Notes: generated by a model not told the origin, from the letters alone. 64,000 bases of DNA from Cephalotrichum gorgonifer (GCA_900312665.1 ONZQ02000002.1:1916200-1980199); one strand, 5' to 3'; shown: positions 11,367-23,444, numbered from the stretch's first letter. A program made the numbers and translations.

Positions 11367-13358
11367 TGTCTGCACAGCGTCGTCCCGAGCGAGACAAGAG
11401 CCGCGCTGGGATAGCTGGAGTATGGAGATCAAGCAAGGGTTATGGCGGGATAGCGGGTTGCGTGCCGCTGTCTGATATACCCCTCTACAAGTACTCGCTC
11501 GTAGATGCCGGTTTTGTGCGGGCCACGAGTGTCGTATCACAACGAGCGCCAGCTCATGCTCTGGCTTAGATTGGTGGGGCGGGCTGGATTGGCGGGGTTG
11601 GATTAGTCATGGTAGGATGGATCCATGATCACGGAGCGACCCACCCAACTTCCGAATTGGGCTTCCCAAAAACTCGGAACCCGAATATCGCATGTCGAAC
11701 GCCAATATCGCATATCGGATTTAAATCGACTATCGCCAATAGTTGAAATCGTAATACTAGTAATAGCGGAATCGCGTCATCCGTCATCCATATCGCACAC
11801 GTTCCATCCCATGAAATATGGAACATAGGACACGCCAGCTGGGCCAGAACCACGGGCCGAGAAAAAAATTCTTGAGGAGATCATCGCGGAGTCCGCCTCC
11901 CTCCCCCCTGAACCTCCGACACGAGTACTTGAAATTAGTCAGTCTCCCGTATGTGAGCTGACTGCGGCTTAGAGAGAAAATCTCACCATCTTGAGAGCGC
12001 GGGAGGAAGGGAGGGTGCTAAGGTAGTGAAGTAACCGCATTGGTGTTAGGATGATTGAAATCCAATGTGCCGCCCACGGGTACAAGCAGGGAAGGAAACG
12101 GGGTGGCAGAGTGGGGATGCGTTGAATAATACATACCACCTCCCACGCTCTCCGTGGGTCTCACATCCGTCTTGGCCCTTCCTCTCCATGATATGCGGTC
12201 GAAACGCTGGACCGATGGGGGTAGGTCTTATTACGGGTATACAATCCTGTCCCCTCCTGTCTCCTGTGTCCTGTCGCCCCCCCAAAAATCCCCTCCTCCC
12301 AAAGCGGCCAAGCCCAAGCACTCTCCTGCGGACTGATAACAGGCATTTTTTCCGGTCGAGTTGCGCCCGTTGCATCCCCCGGCTGCCTCTGCTGCCGCAT
12401 CTGATTGGCTGAGCTGGTTGCAAAGTCGCCAGGGCATCCCGCTCCTGACCCTCTCTCCCGCGGCGTCTCGGCCCCGGCCCCCACGCATGCTTTGTGGACT
12501 AAGAGTGCCGGTGGGATATCTGCACAAGTACAGATAACCCTCTCGACCCTTGCGCAGCTAGTCGTCGTACTCGTAGTTTTCTCCTTTGTAGCGCTCCGAA
12601 ATGTTTGCGCCGCTTTCTCGATTTTCCCCTCCCAACATTAAGCGACGTTAAAACATTACACCGGAATCCAGACGGGTCGACGCGTACTCACTCCTCAGGG
12701 GAGGATAACCCCAGACCTCAGACCTCAGACCTCAGACCTCAGACCCAAGAGACCGAAGAGACCCCGGACCAACCCGTCGAGCCAGCCTGGCACACTTGTA
12801 CCGAGGGGCGGGCGGGTGGTCTAATATTCCATCTACATTTCGCCTTATCAGGGTCGTAAGGAGTCTTCGTCCCACCGCCTCCCTGATAAGCCCAAGCACC
12901 TCATCCGACACAACACACCGGCTTTCCTCTGATCCTCACCTCGCTGCTTTCATTTTCTTCTTCTCTTTCTACTATTGGCACCCACTATTTTGGGAAAGTC
13001 GTCAAGCGACACATCCACTCTGAATAATTGAGGCCCTGCCGTGCTCATCTACCTAGCACTTACTCACAGGCCGCTTCTTCATCTTCTTCTCACACATACT
13101 TACACGGTAGGCCCCGTCCTCGATTTTTTGGGGGCTCAAGCCCACTCCGTCCAGCAATATCGCTGGTCAGTCAAGCGCGTACTAGCAACAAGCCGTCGTC
13201 AGCAAATCTAGTCCACCCCGGCCTTTACCTATCGCCGCCGTTTGCCCACGGCGGTCGAGCCCCGGTTCGTGCTGGATGCGAGTCTTTTGAAAGCAGGGGA
13301 TATTGTCCCCTCCGCATCGGCATCGGCACTGGCATCTGCATCGACATTACCAGGCGAA
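11367..13358. other. Long divergent intergenic region, SRP72 / hypothetical gene
   Basis: About 2 kb between two divergent genes, presumably both promoters and leaders. It holds five head-to-tail copies of CAGACCT (12712-12746) and pyrimidine-rich stretches near 12940-12980 and 13075-13105. No gene recognised; the short open frames show no family signal. Confidence 0.5.
12712..12746. repeat. Tandem repeat (CAGACCT)x5
   Basis: Five consecutive 7-bp units, the last one CAGACCC, in the divergent promoter region. Confidence 0.9.
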
Positions 13359-14849
13359 ATGTCATCTGAGTCTTCACCAAGTCCACCCGACGGGACGTCT
13401 CCGTCCTTCGATGAGGCGCAGCTCCCGCGTGGCCGGTGTCGGTACATCCTTATGGTCCCCGAGCTGCGAGGCTTGCGGTGTGCTTGTGTGAACTTCACAA
13501 GGGCTCGGTCCATGCCGAGCGCGACGTGCGACTGCGGCCATCTCGCCTGCTTCCATGTCAAGGATGATGTAGACGTTGTTGAAAAGCACGAGTTCAATAA
13601 GCTCAAGCAGCGTCTGGAGGTTGTCGAAGAGCAGCTCGACATCGAGCGGCATGGCAGCTTGGCCAGCGTCATCTCGCAGCTCGTGGGCCGCGGGGAGGGT
13701 GCCCCTAAGGGCGAGGAGGAGAGGGAGAACGAAATCAGAGGCATATACCACACTATATCCCGGATATGGAACTCGATCGACAAATTGGAACGGCGGGGAG
13801 ACGCGGTGACGGAGATAAGCCGCATATATGATGCTCGGCTCAAGGCCGTGGAGGCGCAGCCCAGACCTCTGGCCTACCAATCCCGCGAACGAGCAGACTC
13901 GGCAGGGAGACCCCAGAATATCCACGGGAACCCGGGGGCCATTCAGCAATCGGAATACGCGAAAGGGCCCGAGGCTATGGAACTGGCCATACCATCACCA
14001 AGCCCCGCCCACAACCACCGCCATCAGCACCACCATCAGCAGACACCGGCCGGGCGAGAAGCCGCAGGGGGGCTTGTGCTGTCGACGGCTAGCACTAGAA
14101 CACACCTTACGGAGTCATCGCCCTTCGCAACTCGCTCGTTACACCCGGCGGGTCCAGAACCGTGGACCGTTCATATATCCCTTCTTCCCGATCCGTCTTT
14201 GCCGTTTCCGTTCGAAAGGGACACAAACGCATATAAGCGATGCCTCTCTCGGGGCCTACATAGGATGGTAGTGGTAGGCGGACCGGATGCCGATGCCTTC
14301 TCTGCGATCGTGACGAACGCGTTCGGGCACCTCCTCCAGGGACGGCCATGGATGCCTCTACAGGCAAGGGTCTGTGCCGCCGAGCAACTCTCCGGGTTTT
14401 TGATGCTGCGACAGCTCGACCCCAAGCTGCAGGACTGCCGCTTCGACCACGAGTTCCTCCAGAAGCACTGCGCCGTGAGCGATCCCAAGGGCAAGATCGA
14501 GTCGCTGTATATCGCCACTAGGACTGGCATACTGCCCTGGAGCACCCTGCGGAACGCCCCCGTCTACATTGCAGGGCTCGAAGCCAGCTGGGCTCATGAC
14601 CCGCTCCTAGATAATCAAGGCCAGGGTGCCGGTGTGGATGCCGATGCAGGCGTCGGGGATAGACCTCAGCCACCGGTCAGCGACGTAACAAGCACCGCGT
14701 TCAAGAGAACCGCGGCAGAGTTATCACCAACACAAACAGCGGCGGGAGGATCGAACCCGGTAGCTGATGGGGAAGGGTCGCGGAAGTTGCAGCGCACATC
14801 TCGCAGGAACGGATTATTAGACTTGCAATTGAGAGCAGGAAGGGTATAA
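13359..14849 (+). CDS. Conserved hypothetical protein with Cys/His cluster and coiled coil
   Basis: Not recognised as a named family. The frame is open from before 13242, but the first in-frame ATG is 13359 (MSSESSPSPPDG), giving 496 residues; an upstream spliced exon is possible. At about residues 27-70 there is a Cys/His-rich stretch (GRCRYILMVPELRGLRCAC, then CDCGHLACFH) that could bind zinc. Next comes a heptad-rich segment (about 75-105, KLKQRLEVVEEQLDIE) likely to form a coiled coil. A Gln/His/Pro-rich linker includes a run of histidines. The C-terminal ~170 residues look globular (WTVHISLLPDPSLPFPFERD ... GRPWMPLQARVC ... GILPWSTLRNAPVYIAGLE). The final 60 residues are low complexity. 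A nuclear or regulatory role is only a guess. Confidence 0.75.
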   Translation: MSSESSPSPPDGTSPSFDEAQLPRGRCRYILMVPELRGLRCACVNFTRARSMPSATCDCGHLACFHVKDDVDVVEKHEFNKLKQRLEVVEEQLDIERHGSLASVISQLVGRGEGAPKGEEERENEIRGIYHTISRIWNSIDKLERRGDAVTEISRIYDARLKAVEAQPRPLAYQSRERADSAGRPQNIHGNPGAIQQSEYAKGPEAMELAIPSPSPAHNHRHQHHHQQTPAGREAAGGLVLSTASTRTHLTESSPFATRSLHPAGPEPWTVHISLLPDPSLPFPFERDTNAYKRCLSRGLHRMVVVGGPDADAFSAIVTNAFGHLLQGRPWMPLQARVCAAEQLSGFLMLRQLDPKLQDCRFDHEFLQKHCAVSDPKGKIESLYIATRTGILPWSTLRNAPVYIAGLEASWAHDPLLDNQGQGAGVDADAGVGDRPQPPVSDVTSTAFKRTAAELSPTQTAAGGSNPVADGEGSRKLQRTSRRNGLLDLQLRAGRV

Positions 14850-15262
14850 CAAATAGAATATTTCGTGTTTCCAATTGGCATTTTTCCTTCCGTGGTGAGG
14901 TCTCACCAATCGTGTGGATGTGGGTGACGTACAAGTATCACGGAGTATTATTATTTTTATTATGACCGGGCTGTAACGTTAGCAGTGGATGTGAGTGGTG
15001 ACTGACACCTCTAACCCACTGAGTCAGCACGACTCCAGAACGGAAGGTCCAACTCGAAAGCTAAACTCCTGCCCGCCCCACATCTAGACCTCGCGATAGT
15101 AGCTGCTGATGCGGCTACTGCTGTTGCTTTGTGAGTCGGCACTGAATCGCGTCCCTCACATTGCGACGAGGCGTTTGCCGAAGATTTCTCCATTCTCCAT
15201 TCCCACCTGCTCCGGATTCCAACCCCATACCTACCTCCATCACCCCAGAAGACAGCGACAAA

Positions 15263-16550
15263 ATGGATTGGGACGACGTAGAGATGGAGGATACGCCCCA
15301 GGCCAACAGCCTGGAGGCCCACGAAGAGGTTCGTGCCTCTGCCTGTGCCTCTGCCTGCCTTCTATGACGGGCTCAATGGACGCAGTACTCACCCATGATC
15401 CTTCTAGATATCCGCTCCAGTGGCAGAACCTGCTAGCGCCGCCGCTGCCAACGATTCCACCTCCCCCCAAAACACCGACGCCCCCGTCCTCGTGCCAACA
15501 AAAGTCCACCTCCGCGGCGTTGACACGCTAACGACCGACGACATCAAGTCCTATGCCTCGGAGCACATTGGCGCCGCAGAGAGGGTAGAATGGATTGACG
15601 ACACGTCGGCCAATCTCGTCTTCGGCTCTGAGGCCAGCGCCCAAGACGCCCTCGTCGCCCTCTGCGCCATTCCGATCGCAGATCCTACCCAGCTGCCGGT
15701 TCTCGAATGCCTTCCCGCGAAACCCTTCTCGGCCAAGCCCGGCGTGAGCCTCGAGGTCCGTGTCGCAGTCTCCACGGACAAGAAGCAGGCAGGCGCCTAC
15801 GCGAGGAGTCGATTCTACCTGCTTCACCCAGAATACGACCCGGAGGAGCGCCGGAGGCGAGACGAATCGCACCGGTCCAGATATAGGGACAGAGACAGGG
15901 ACAGGGATCGCAGGGACCGGCGGGGCTCGCGGGGGAGGAGGTCGGGCCGCTACGAAGATGAGGACGATGTCACATACGACCCTAGTTTCTACGATGACCC
16001 CGACGAGAGTCAAAGCTCCGCACGTCCACGCCGTAGGCGATCGTCAAGCAGGGAATCGACAAGGAGAACAAGGGACCGAGACTCCGACCTGCCGCGTCAA
16101 CGCAACAGTGAGAAGGAACTCTTCCCTACTCACCGCAGCGGAGCTCGAGCTCGAGACCGGTCTGCATCACCGCTTCGAGAGGATGACTCGCTCACCATGC
16201 GCAACGCATTGGACGACAACCGTGCTAGTGCGCAACAGGTCAAACGCCGGCTTTCGGCCGCCAACGAGCCAAGGGAGCTATTCCCCGAGAAATCGGGTAC
16301 GTCTGGGCTAGGCCAGCTCGACCGGCTAGAGCTCTCTAGCAAGCCCTCGAACGATGTATTTTCTATACAGGGCTTGGCTGCAAGACGAGGTGACGGCGAC
16401 GACTTTAAACTGAAGGGCGCCTCGACGGCGAGGGTCAAGGAGCTGTTCCCTGACAAATTCGGGGGTAACGCGGGCAAGGAGTTGTTTGATGAGGACAGGT
16501 TGGCAGGGCGAGGGAAGCGGCGGCAGAAGGCCGAGGACTTGTTCCGCTGA
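15263..16550 (+). CDS. NCBP3-like nuclear cap-binding protein
   Basis: Resembles NCBP3, which in animals joins the nuclear cap-binding complex and mRNA export. ATG 15263 (MDWDDVEMEDTPQ); exon 1 15263-15328, intron 15329-15407 with an unusual GTTCGT donor and CTAG acceptor, exon 2 15408-16550; 402 residues. The NCBP3-type RRM spans about residues 54-115 (KVHLRGVDTLTTDDIKSY ... ERVEWIDDTSANLVF). Following it are SRFYLLHPEYDP, then an Arg/Asp/Ser-rich tract (RYRDRDRDRDRRDRRGSRG) like those in splicing and export proteins. The second half repeats a KELFPxx motif about five times (KELFPTHR, RELFPEKS, KELFPDKF, KELFDED and AEDLFR). The RRM-then-YDPEERRRRD order supports the call; the KELFP repeats look lineage-specific. 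Confidence 0.85.
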
Positions 16551-17766
16551 CGCTGGTCGAGGTCGTGCTCCACCTGCCTACCACCTCTTCGAGTTCAAGG
16601 GTGTGGACAGGGAACAGGGAACGGGCCGACGGCTATATTCCACTTCAACGAGCGTTGGCTTCTTTTTTGTATATCAGACTGGCCGTCAGCTCAGAATCCC
16701 GAACGAACGAGTTTGCCCCTGACGACAACCTCGACCCAAAGAGCCCGCCTGCTTTGGCGTGGACCCGCGCAGACTAGGGCTCGCGACGCCAGCCGCCCAC
16801 CCGATCGCGACAGACAACTATCGGCCTGTTTAAGACTGTGGCCCTTGGACGGATAATGTCGAGGAAAGTTGCAGGCCGTTCTCGCGGAGGAGGATATAGC
16901 GTGGGCTGGGGGGGGGGGAAGAGGGGGACATTTCCCCGTCGCCTTTCGGGGCGGGTACAGAACAGACTTCGTTACTTTCTCTTTGGCAGAAACAGGGAAA
17001 TACCAATGTATTGGAATGATGACCGAATTGTCAAAAGCAGTGCGCATGTTGATCCCGTGCGTGACACCTGTAAGATGCTTCCGTGCGCATGTCCGCTTGC
17101 CCACATGGCTCCGTCCGCGTGTTCTCTCCCTCGAGGCTTACGACGATGATGGGCGCTGAACGCATCCGTGGCACCAGCTGAACGGTCTCGACTTTCTCGG
17201 TGACCTCCGCCCTTGACCGGGATTTTGCCATCGTGACTCTGGCCCTCGAGATGATGTGTACGATAGGCGCGGAGAGCCGGGGTGGGGAGCTTCACTAGCA
17301 CCGATGCCACGCATGCCAAGCTGTCCCAGGGTGTTGCTGGCTGTATTCCTTGGCTATTATCGAAAAAAAATATGGGACTTACATCCTGTTGTCCCATTGG
17401 TACACCCCACCAGGCCCCCCCCGATCTCGATCCTGATAGCTTCGCCAGCTTGTCAGTCATTCCGAAACAGAAGCCAGGGTCGTCCCCGGCATCGGGAACC
17501 CCGAGATCAGCCGATGGCGCTACGCAAGATGGTGGTACCGTTCCCTCGGGGGGAGGGCAGGACGGGAGGGTAGTACAGATTACTCACATCTCCGGAAACT
17601 GGCCCAGGGAATGTTATACAGGACAAGGGGAAATGAAGAATATCCGGACCTCGGAGCGCCTCTCCCCTGCCCCTGAAGAACAATACGCCTGCCTATGACG
17701 GACAGGTGGCTCGAGTGGGAGCTCGCCCGGTTCGGACGAAGCACGGATGTGTAAGGCTCTGGGGAG

Positions 17767-17941
17767 NNNNNNNNNNNNNNNNNNNNNNNNNNNNNNNNNN
17801 NNNNNNNNNNNNNNNNNNNNNNNNNNNNNNNNNNNNNNNNNNNNNNNNNNNNNNNNNNNNNNNNNNNNNNNNNNNNNNNNNNNNNNNNNNNNNNNNNNNN
17901 NNNNNNNNNNNNNNNNNNNNNNNNNNNNNNNNNNNNNNNNN
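17767..17941. other. Assembly gap (175 N)
   Basis: A run of 175 unknown bases, flanked on the right by a poly-G run. The true gap length cannot be known. No gene is visibly interrupted. Confidence 0.99.
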
Positions 17942-18502
17942 AAAGGGGGGGGTGTCAACCCCGGACAGCCACTTGCATCGCAACACAAAGCAGTGGGTGA
18001 TCGCGGGAGGCTTTCAGGTTCTCCTCCCCCGACAGGAGTACGAGTAGCTACAAAGTGATATGTCGTGTCAGCGGAGGAGAGGCCGAAAATCCCTGGCCAG
18101 GGCCGGGGATATCTGAGACAGGGCGTGTCCACCATCGCCCATCTCACGGAGTTGTTGATCGATTCTGCAAGGCTGGGAACTCATACCGATAAGCGAGGGA
18201 GGACGAATAACAAAAAAATAAAAATGACCGATCCACGGACACCCCCTGCTCCACCCTACCCTCCTACCCCCGTATCCCCTAACCCATACCCCCTATCACC
18301 CGCCTTTCTCCTCCATCCTTGGCTGGTTGTCTGTTGCAACGCCGCTGGTCCGTCGACGGTGGCGATGCTCGTACTGGTTGACAACCGTTGACATCCTTGC
18401 GGCTGGATCGGTTACGACATAATACATACATACCCCATGACTAGCGCGAGAGCGGAGCTCATGGATACAGGACCGGGAGCTTCACCGGATCGAGCGAGCA
18501 AA

Positions 18503-18520
18503 CCCCCCCCCCCCCCCCCC
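18503..18520. repeat. Poly-C run (18 bp)
   Basis: Homopolymer of 18 cytosines; similar runs lie at 18705-18718 and 21084-21099. Such runs are prone to assembly or read errors. Confidence 0.95.
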
Positions 18521-19058
18521 TTCCCTTCGAGAGTTTTGTACTCGTACCCTGTATGTCAGAAAACGGGCAGGACATCCAGGTCGTACTCCTGTACGTCCAA
18601 GCCAAAGCGAACAATCACACTCAGGGCACGGCAAAGCATGAAAAGCGGGGACGGGTGGGTGCGTGTGATGGATGATAAGCCGCAAGTTCTAGGGCCCACG
18701 ACGACCCCCCCCCCCCCCGGCCGATGGAGCTCTTCGTGCTTGCCCGTCCGGACTGGTTCGGGCTTATTACTCGTCCCCTTCCCCTCCCCCATATGACTCT
18801 CTGACGGGCTTTTTTCAGCTTGCTCCGCTGTCCGTCGTCTGGCGTATGCAGACTTTCGTGATTCCTGGGCGCCAAGGTAACATTAGACGAGGGATCCTTC
18901 TCCCCTCCCCCCCCGCCCCCCCTCGTTGCGGCGTGGCGCCGTTGAACGGGCGGCCTTCGAATAAGGGACCACGGCCACCTGAACCTAGCCTGAGAGATCA
19001 ACGGGCGTTTGCTTAGCGTGATGGAAGTGGATATGGATGATGGGGGTGGGTGGTGTAT

Positions 19059-19066
19059 GCGCGCGC

Positions 19067-19112
<46 letters not shown>
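19059..19112. repeat. (GC)n(GT)n dinucleotide microsatellite
   Basis: Four to five GC dinucleotides followed by about 19 GT dinucleotides, ending at GTGTGTGCGTGT. Alternating purine-pyrimidine sequence, able in principle to adopt Z-DNA. Confidence 0.95.
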
Positions 19113-21174
19113 GTTGTGTGCTCGTCCCGCCTGGGCGTTCATTGCTCTGGAGAGGCTGAGGTGAGGGGTAAATGGTGGATCGTACGGGTACAAAGTACGT
19201 TGTTCCTGCTCCTCGAACTTGCGAGGGAATAATCACTTCCGGACACAGCGGACCCTGGATATTACAAGATGGGAATCCTGGTAACAGCTCCGGGGCGGAG
19301 TTGGTGCCGACCCACCAAAGAGGGCGATAAAAAAAGATCGTGGGATGAATTAAGTTGCGGCCGTTTTGGCCCCGTCGTCAGTGGCCCGTGGTCCAGCTCT
19401 CCAGCTAGCTGGGTACTCGAAACTCCGACCTTGTACTTCCAAGTAGACGAGTTGTACTTGTACGAGGAGTGTGGATGCCAGTACAAAGTGGGTAGTGCCT
19501 GATGATCGAGCTGAGTTCATGCATCCTGGTCCACATCCGTCTCACCAGGACTTCCAGCCGCAGTGGGTTGCGCTTGCCAGAAACGGTTATGAGGGGGGGG
19601 ACGGGGCGGTTTAGAAAGGAAAGAAAAAAATTAGTCACCGGAAATCGAATCCTGCCTGCCAGATCCCAGCCCCCCTCCCCTTCCAAGAAAAAAAAATATA
19701 CAAGCATTTGGGGGGTGATGGGAGGAAACAGAGTCCTGACAGCTGGAGCTCGGAAATCTATCGCGGCTCTGCCAGACCGGCCATATCTCTTCAAGCACGT
19801 CTCAACTTGGTCCACCATACGGGCCGGGCCATGTCAGTCAGTCAGGCGAGGGCGAGGGAACCCCCCCCTGGCCTGGCCGGCCGGCGACAGCCAAAGGTCT
19901 CGCTCGCATGCAGATACTTGCAAATCCGGTAACGAGTACCGGTACGGAGGACGTACTTGTCAGAAATGCCCCATTGGATGTAGTGCAGAGGTACCGTGCG
20001 GCGAATTCGGAGTAATACTGTACTTAATCCATCCACTTGGAGACACCGACCTCGACGTCGAGGTCAATGTAGGATTAGGCCCATGACAGGAGTACGGGTA
20101 CACTCAAGGTACACAGCCGTACACGTACGGAGCAATCTCGATTTCAACGTCCCACGGCAGCTCTCCGCGAAAAACCGCCACCGCGGTCCGTCGTTGGACA
20201 TGCAGCCCAGGGACCCACAGTTCGGCAGGTTTGCCGGACTGACTGCCCAAATGCTAGTACTCGTACTCGTAAGATAAAACGCGATTTCACCTACTGCTCC
20301 GTCTGCGGGGCGGGGGAGCTAGTTGTGTGGACTCGTGCTATCCTCCTACTCGTACTTGGAGTAGTTAGTACAAGTGTTCAAGGGGACAGACAATACCAAT
20401 GGATGACGGGGAGCAGCTATTGGGTGGGTACCTGGGTAGGTTCTCCGCACCACTCGGTAAGTAGCGAGATTGAGCAACGTTTAGATCCATTTCCAGCTGC
20501 TAGTGCGAGTACAACCCTCTTTCAGCCCATTTAATCTACTATTATGTTAATATCGATTTCAGGTTCGACCGGTCGTAATTCTAGTATTCGTATCTGGGCT
20601 AGACCCCCCGACAGGAAACACTAGTGCGTGGACGCTGCCGTCATGCCTGTGAATGGAAGTAGTCGTACAGGTACAAGTACAAGAAGCTGGAGCAGTACGA
20701 GCCTAGGTACAGGTGTAAGTATAGCTACGATGCAAACCAGATGTTCAATCACGCCCCTCTCGGGGGCGGCCAAGCCGGAGTACGGAGTAGATGACGATCC
20801 ATTTTGATTTTTTTTAACAAATAATAATTATAGTTACATTCCGCGCTGGAGTAGTATCTTTTTTGCATCGTCCTTCTTGCTTGTGCTTGGACTTTGTGTC
20901 GTTTTTTTTTTCTTTGGGAGGGGGAGCTACAGTAGGTTACCCAACTGGAGCCAATGGCCTACGGCCGATGCCCGATGCCCGATGCCCAATGGGGAAATAA
21001 ACCATGCCCTTCCCTGCCTTGGCCCCTTGACTTGTACTTGTCATCATCTTCGCATGTCTCTCTCCACCATCGCCCATGTTCAACCCCCCCCCCCCCCCCT
21101 TTTGGGGCGCGCCCCTTTTCCACCCTTCTGCCCCGCCCAGCCGTCATCATCTGCGGTCTGAGTAAACTTGCCAC

Positions 21175-22095
21175 TTAGCGTGATATGATGGATTCGAGTG
21201 CCATTCTCGAGCTTCTGCTCCCCCGCTGGTGTCTATCGTCGTTTTCCGTCATGGTGTGGGGGGATGGCGGCAGGACGGTATGGATGCCCGGGAGCTGGTT
21301 CGGATGGGGAGGGTAGGCCGCTGGTGTCCGGGGTCTCGACCCCCGGGAGCCCGCGATAGGGGGCAACTCTAGCGCCTGCGTAACTGGCGACGGGCCCGCC
21401 GACGGACCGCCGACGCCACCGGGGCCTCTGGACGAGTGATATGGCGCCAGCTCCGCGCCCTCCCTATCCGAGGGGTACGGCCTCGCCGCCGCCGCGGGCG
21501 GGTACGGCTCGCTGTTGTCGTATCGGTGTGTGTATTCGGGTGACCTCGGGTCCGGCTGAGGTCGTCTCGGCGGAGTCGGCGCCTGCCACCGGTCGGCTTC
21601 TGGTGGCGTGTGCGGCGACTGGAGGCCGCTCGCGTAGTCGTGGTGCGAGGATGGCGGGACGCCCGCGTATGCGGCCGTGTAGCTCGACCTCAGGTGCTCG
21701 TGCCGGCTGATCCTGTTCTGCTTCCCGTTCCACCAGTTCTTGATCGTGTTGTCGCTCCTCCCCGGCAGCCTCCGCGCGATCTCCGCCCACCGGTGGCCGA
21801 TCTGGGAGACCAGCCTGTCTATGGTCTCGGCCTCGTCCGGTCGGATGGGGCTGTGGTCCAGGGATGGCTTGAGGTTCTGGTGGTACCTCTCCCTGCACTG
21901 CTTTGCCGAGCGGGTGCCTAACGAGTGGGCGATGACCACCCAGTTCGACGGTCCGTGTGACTCCACGAGCCCAAGCAGGATCTCGTCCTCCTGACTGGAC
22001 CAGGGCCCCCGGCGCAGGCTCGGATCCGCATCACTCATCTCGCTGTTGCTTCTGCTTGTGCTCGTTGTCGTGTTTGGTGATCCGGGCGACCACAT
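21175..22095 (-). CDS. R2R3 Myb transcription factor (FlbD-like)
   Basis: Nuclear DNA-binding regulator of 306 residues without introns. ATG 22095; a second in-frame ATG lies at 22038 (MSDADPSLRRGPW), just before the first Myb repeat. R2 (about residues 27-78) is RRGPWSSQEDEILLGLV ... NWVVIAHSLGTRSAKQCRERY. R3 (about 80-130) is SPIRPDEAETIDRLVSQIG, RWAEIARRLPGRSDNTIKNWW. The conserved tryptophans are present, with I replacing the first one of R3 as in many R2R3 proteins. The CRERYHQNLKPSL linker resembles Aspergillus FlbD, a regulator of conidiation, but the rest of the protein is Pro/Ser-rich and not alignable by eye, so orthology is uncertain. A long upstream region (2.8 kb) fits a developmentally regulated gene. 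Confidence 0.88.
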   Translation of the reverse strand: MWSPGSPNTTTSTSRSNSEMSDADPSLRRGPWSSQEDEILLGLVESHGPSNWVVIAHSLGTRSAKQCRERYHQNLKPSLDHSPIRPDEAETIDRLVSQIGHRWAEIARRLPGRSDNTIKNWWNGKQNRISRHEHLRSSYTAAYAGVPPSSHHDYASGLQSPHTPPEADRWQAPTPPRRPQPDPRSPEYTHRYDNSEPYPPAAAARPYPSDREGAELAPYHSSRGPGGVGGPSAGPSPVTQALELPPIAGSRGSRPRTPAAYPPHPNQLPGIHTVLPPSPHTMTENDDRHQRGSRSSRMALESIISR

Positions 22096-22249
22096 GCCCC
22101 TTTTTCTCTCTCGCTAGGTGTGTGTTGTCGTGTTTGCTGGATTTGTCTAGACTCTAGATCTGAGTAGAGCTAGCGCGACGTTGAGGACTCGGGCGGACTT
22201 GGGCGTAAAAGGACGCTCTTTCTAGGCTGGTCTTGGGGGGCGAAAGGAG

Positions 22250-22279
22250 GGATGTGGATGTGGATGTGGATGCGGATGA
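22250..22279. repeat. Tandem hexamer (GGATGT)n
   Basis: Five units, three exact GGATGT then GGATGC and GGATGA, about 155 bp upstream of the Myb start codon. Confidence 0.9.
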
Positions 22280-23420
22280 GGGCGGAAAGGGAGTCAAGTC
22301 GTAAAGGGGAGAGAGTGAGCGCGAGAGTGGATATATGCGTCGTCGGAGAAAGAGAAGGGTTGCCCGGGTCTCTCTAGTTTCTAGTTTCTAGCGTTCTGGC
22401 CTCTAGTTTCTAGTATCTAGGGGTATGTGAGGAGGCTATTACGGTCCAAGTGTCAAGTGAGGATGGGATATTGAGAGTAAACGGGGGGGAGGGGCATCGT
22501 GAAGATGCCCTCTAGCGAAAACGGCTGCCAAACGCCCCGGGGGACGGTAATAGTTTAATAATTCCCGAAGGAGTATGCATGTGTTATCACTGAAGGTGGA
22601 GGAGGGGGGGTGTGAGGGGGGTCGAGAAGGGAAGGGGGGGGTGGGAGTGGAGAGGGAGAGAGAGAGCTGTGCTTGCACGAGTAGTGCGGCTGCAGGGTTC
22701 TAGCGTCCCCACCCACAATACACTTATTCGTAGTCGAAGTTGTATTAGAAGCCGATCGCAACAGAGATCGCTTTCTCCTAGCATCTGGCCTACAAGTACG
22801 TGAAATATGCTCCATAGGTCTGCCTGCATGTCTGGCGGCAGCACGGCGAGTCAGTGGACTCAAGATTCAGGGCCGCATGCCATACCTGTACCTGTACTCG
22901 CGCAAGGATGTACATCGAGCAGGCTACTCCTGGTGGGAGGCAAGGAAGAGGAAGGGGGGGAAAAAGGGGGGGGGGGTTCAATCTCCAATCTGCATATGGC
23001 GCCTGCCGCCTGCCACTCACACACACTCACTCACACACCCACTCCCCGATCCTCGCTCTCAGACCCTATCAAGGAGTGAGTGAGTGGGGCTCGTCATAAC
23101 GGTGGATTCCGCGAACCGGGATCCGCGAGACACACACACAGGTTCCCGGGTCCTTGTCGTTGTACAAGTGCCAGCAACCTCGTCGGGGCCAGTAGCCGTA
23201 TCTATGCCCGTACCCGTGTGCTGGGTACTAGTAGCTACTATTATTACTTGCGAGTACGAGTACGAACCCGTTAGCTGCAGCCCCAACGATGTGGTAGTGG
23301 ATGTGGTCCGAGTGCTTCAGCCGGAGAAACTTCCACTCGCACGAGTAAGTCGTATTTCCGCTAGCCCGCTCCATGGCGTGAGTGGCGGGCACAAAGTACA
23401 CTCGTACTCGAGCTTGCGCG

Positions 23421-23444
23421 GGTGCGGGTGCGGGTGCGGGTGCG
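23421..23444. repeat. Tandem hexamer (GGTGCG)x4
   Basis: Four exact units in the Myb upstream region. Confidence 0.9.

Larger units (their letters stand above)
16551..21174. other. 4.6-kb intergenic region between convergent genes
   Basis: A long space between the 3' ends of the NCBP3-like gene and the Myb gene. It contains an assembly gap (17767-17941), a (GC)n(GT)n microsatellite, several poly-C runs, and many TACGAGTAC/GTACTTGTAC-like words, densest at 19.4-20.8 kb. No open frame with recognisable protein features was found. It could hold a non-coding transcript, but nothing in the sequence shows one. Confidence 0.5.

Noticed and set aside
19502..20086. 194-codon open frame in the 16.5-21 kb space
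   Set aside because: Composition is random, it contains homopolymer runs (AAAAAAA, GGGGGG) and no recognisable motif or homologue pattern.
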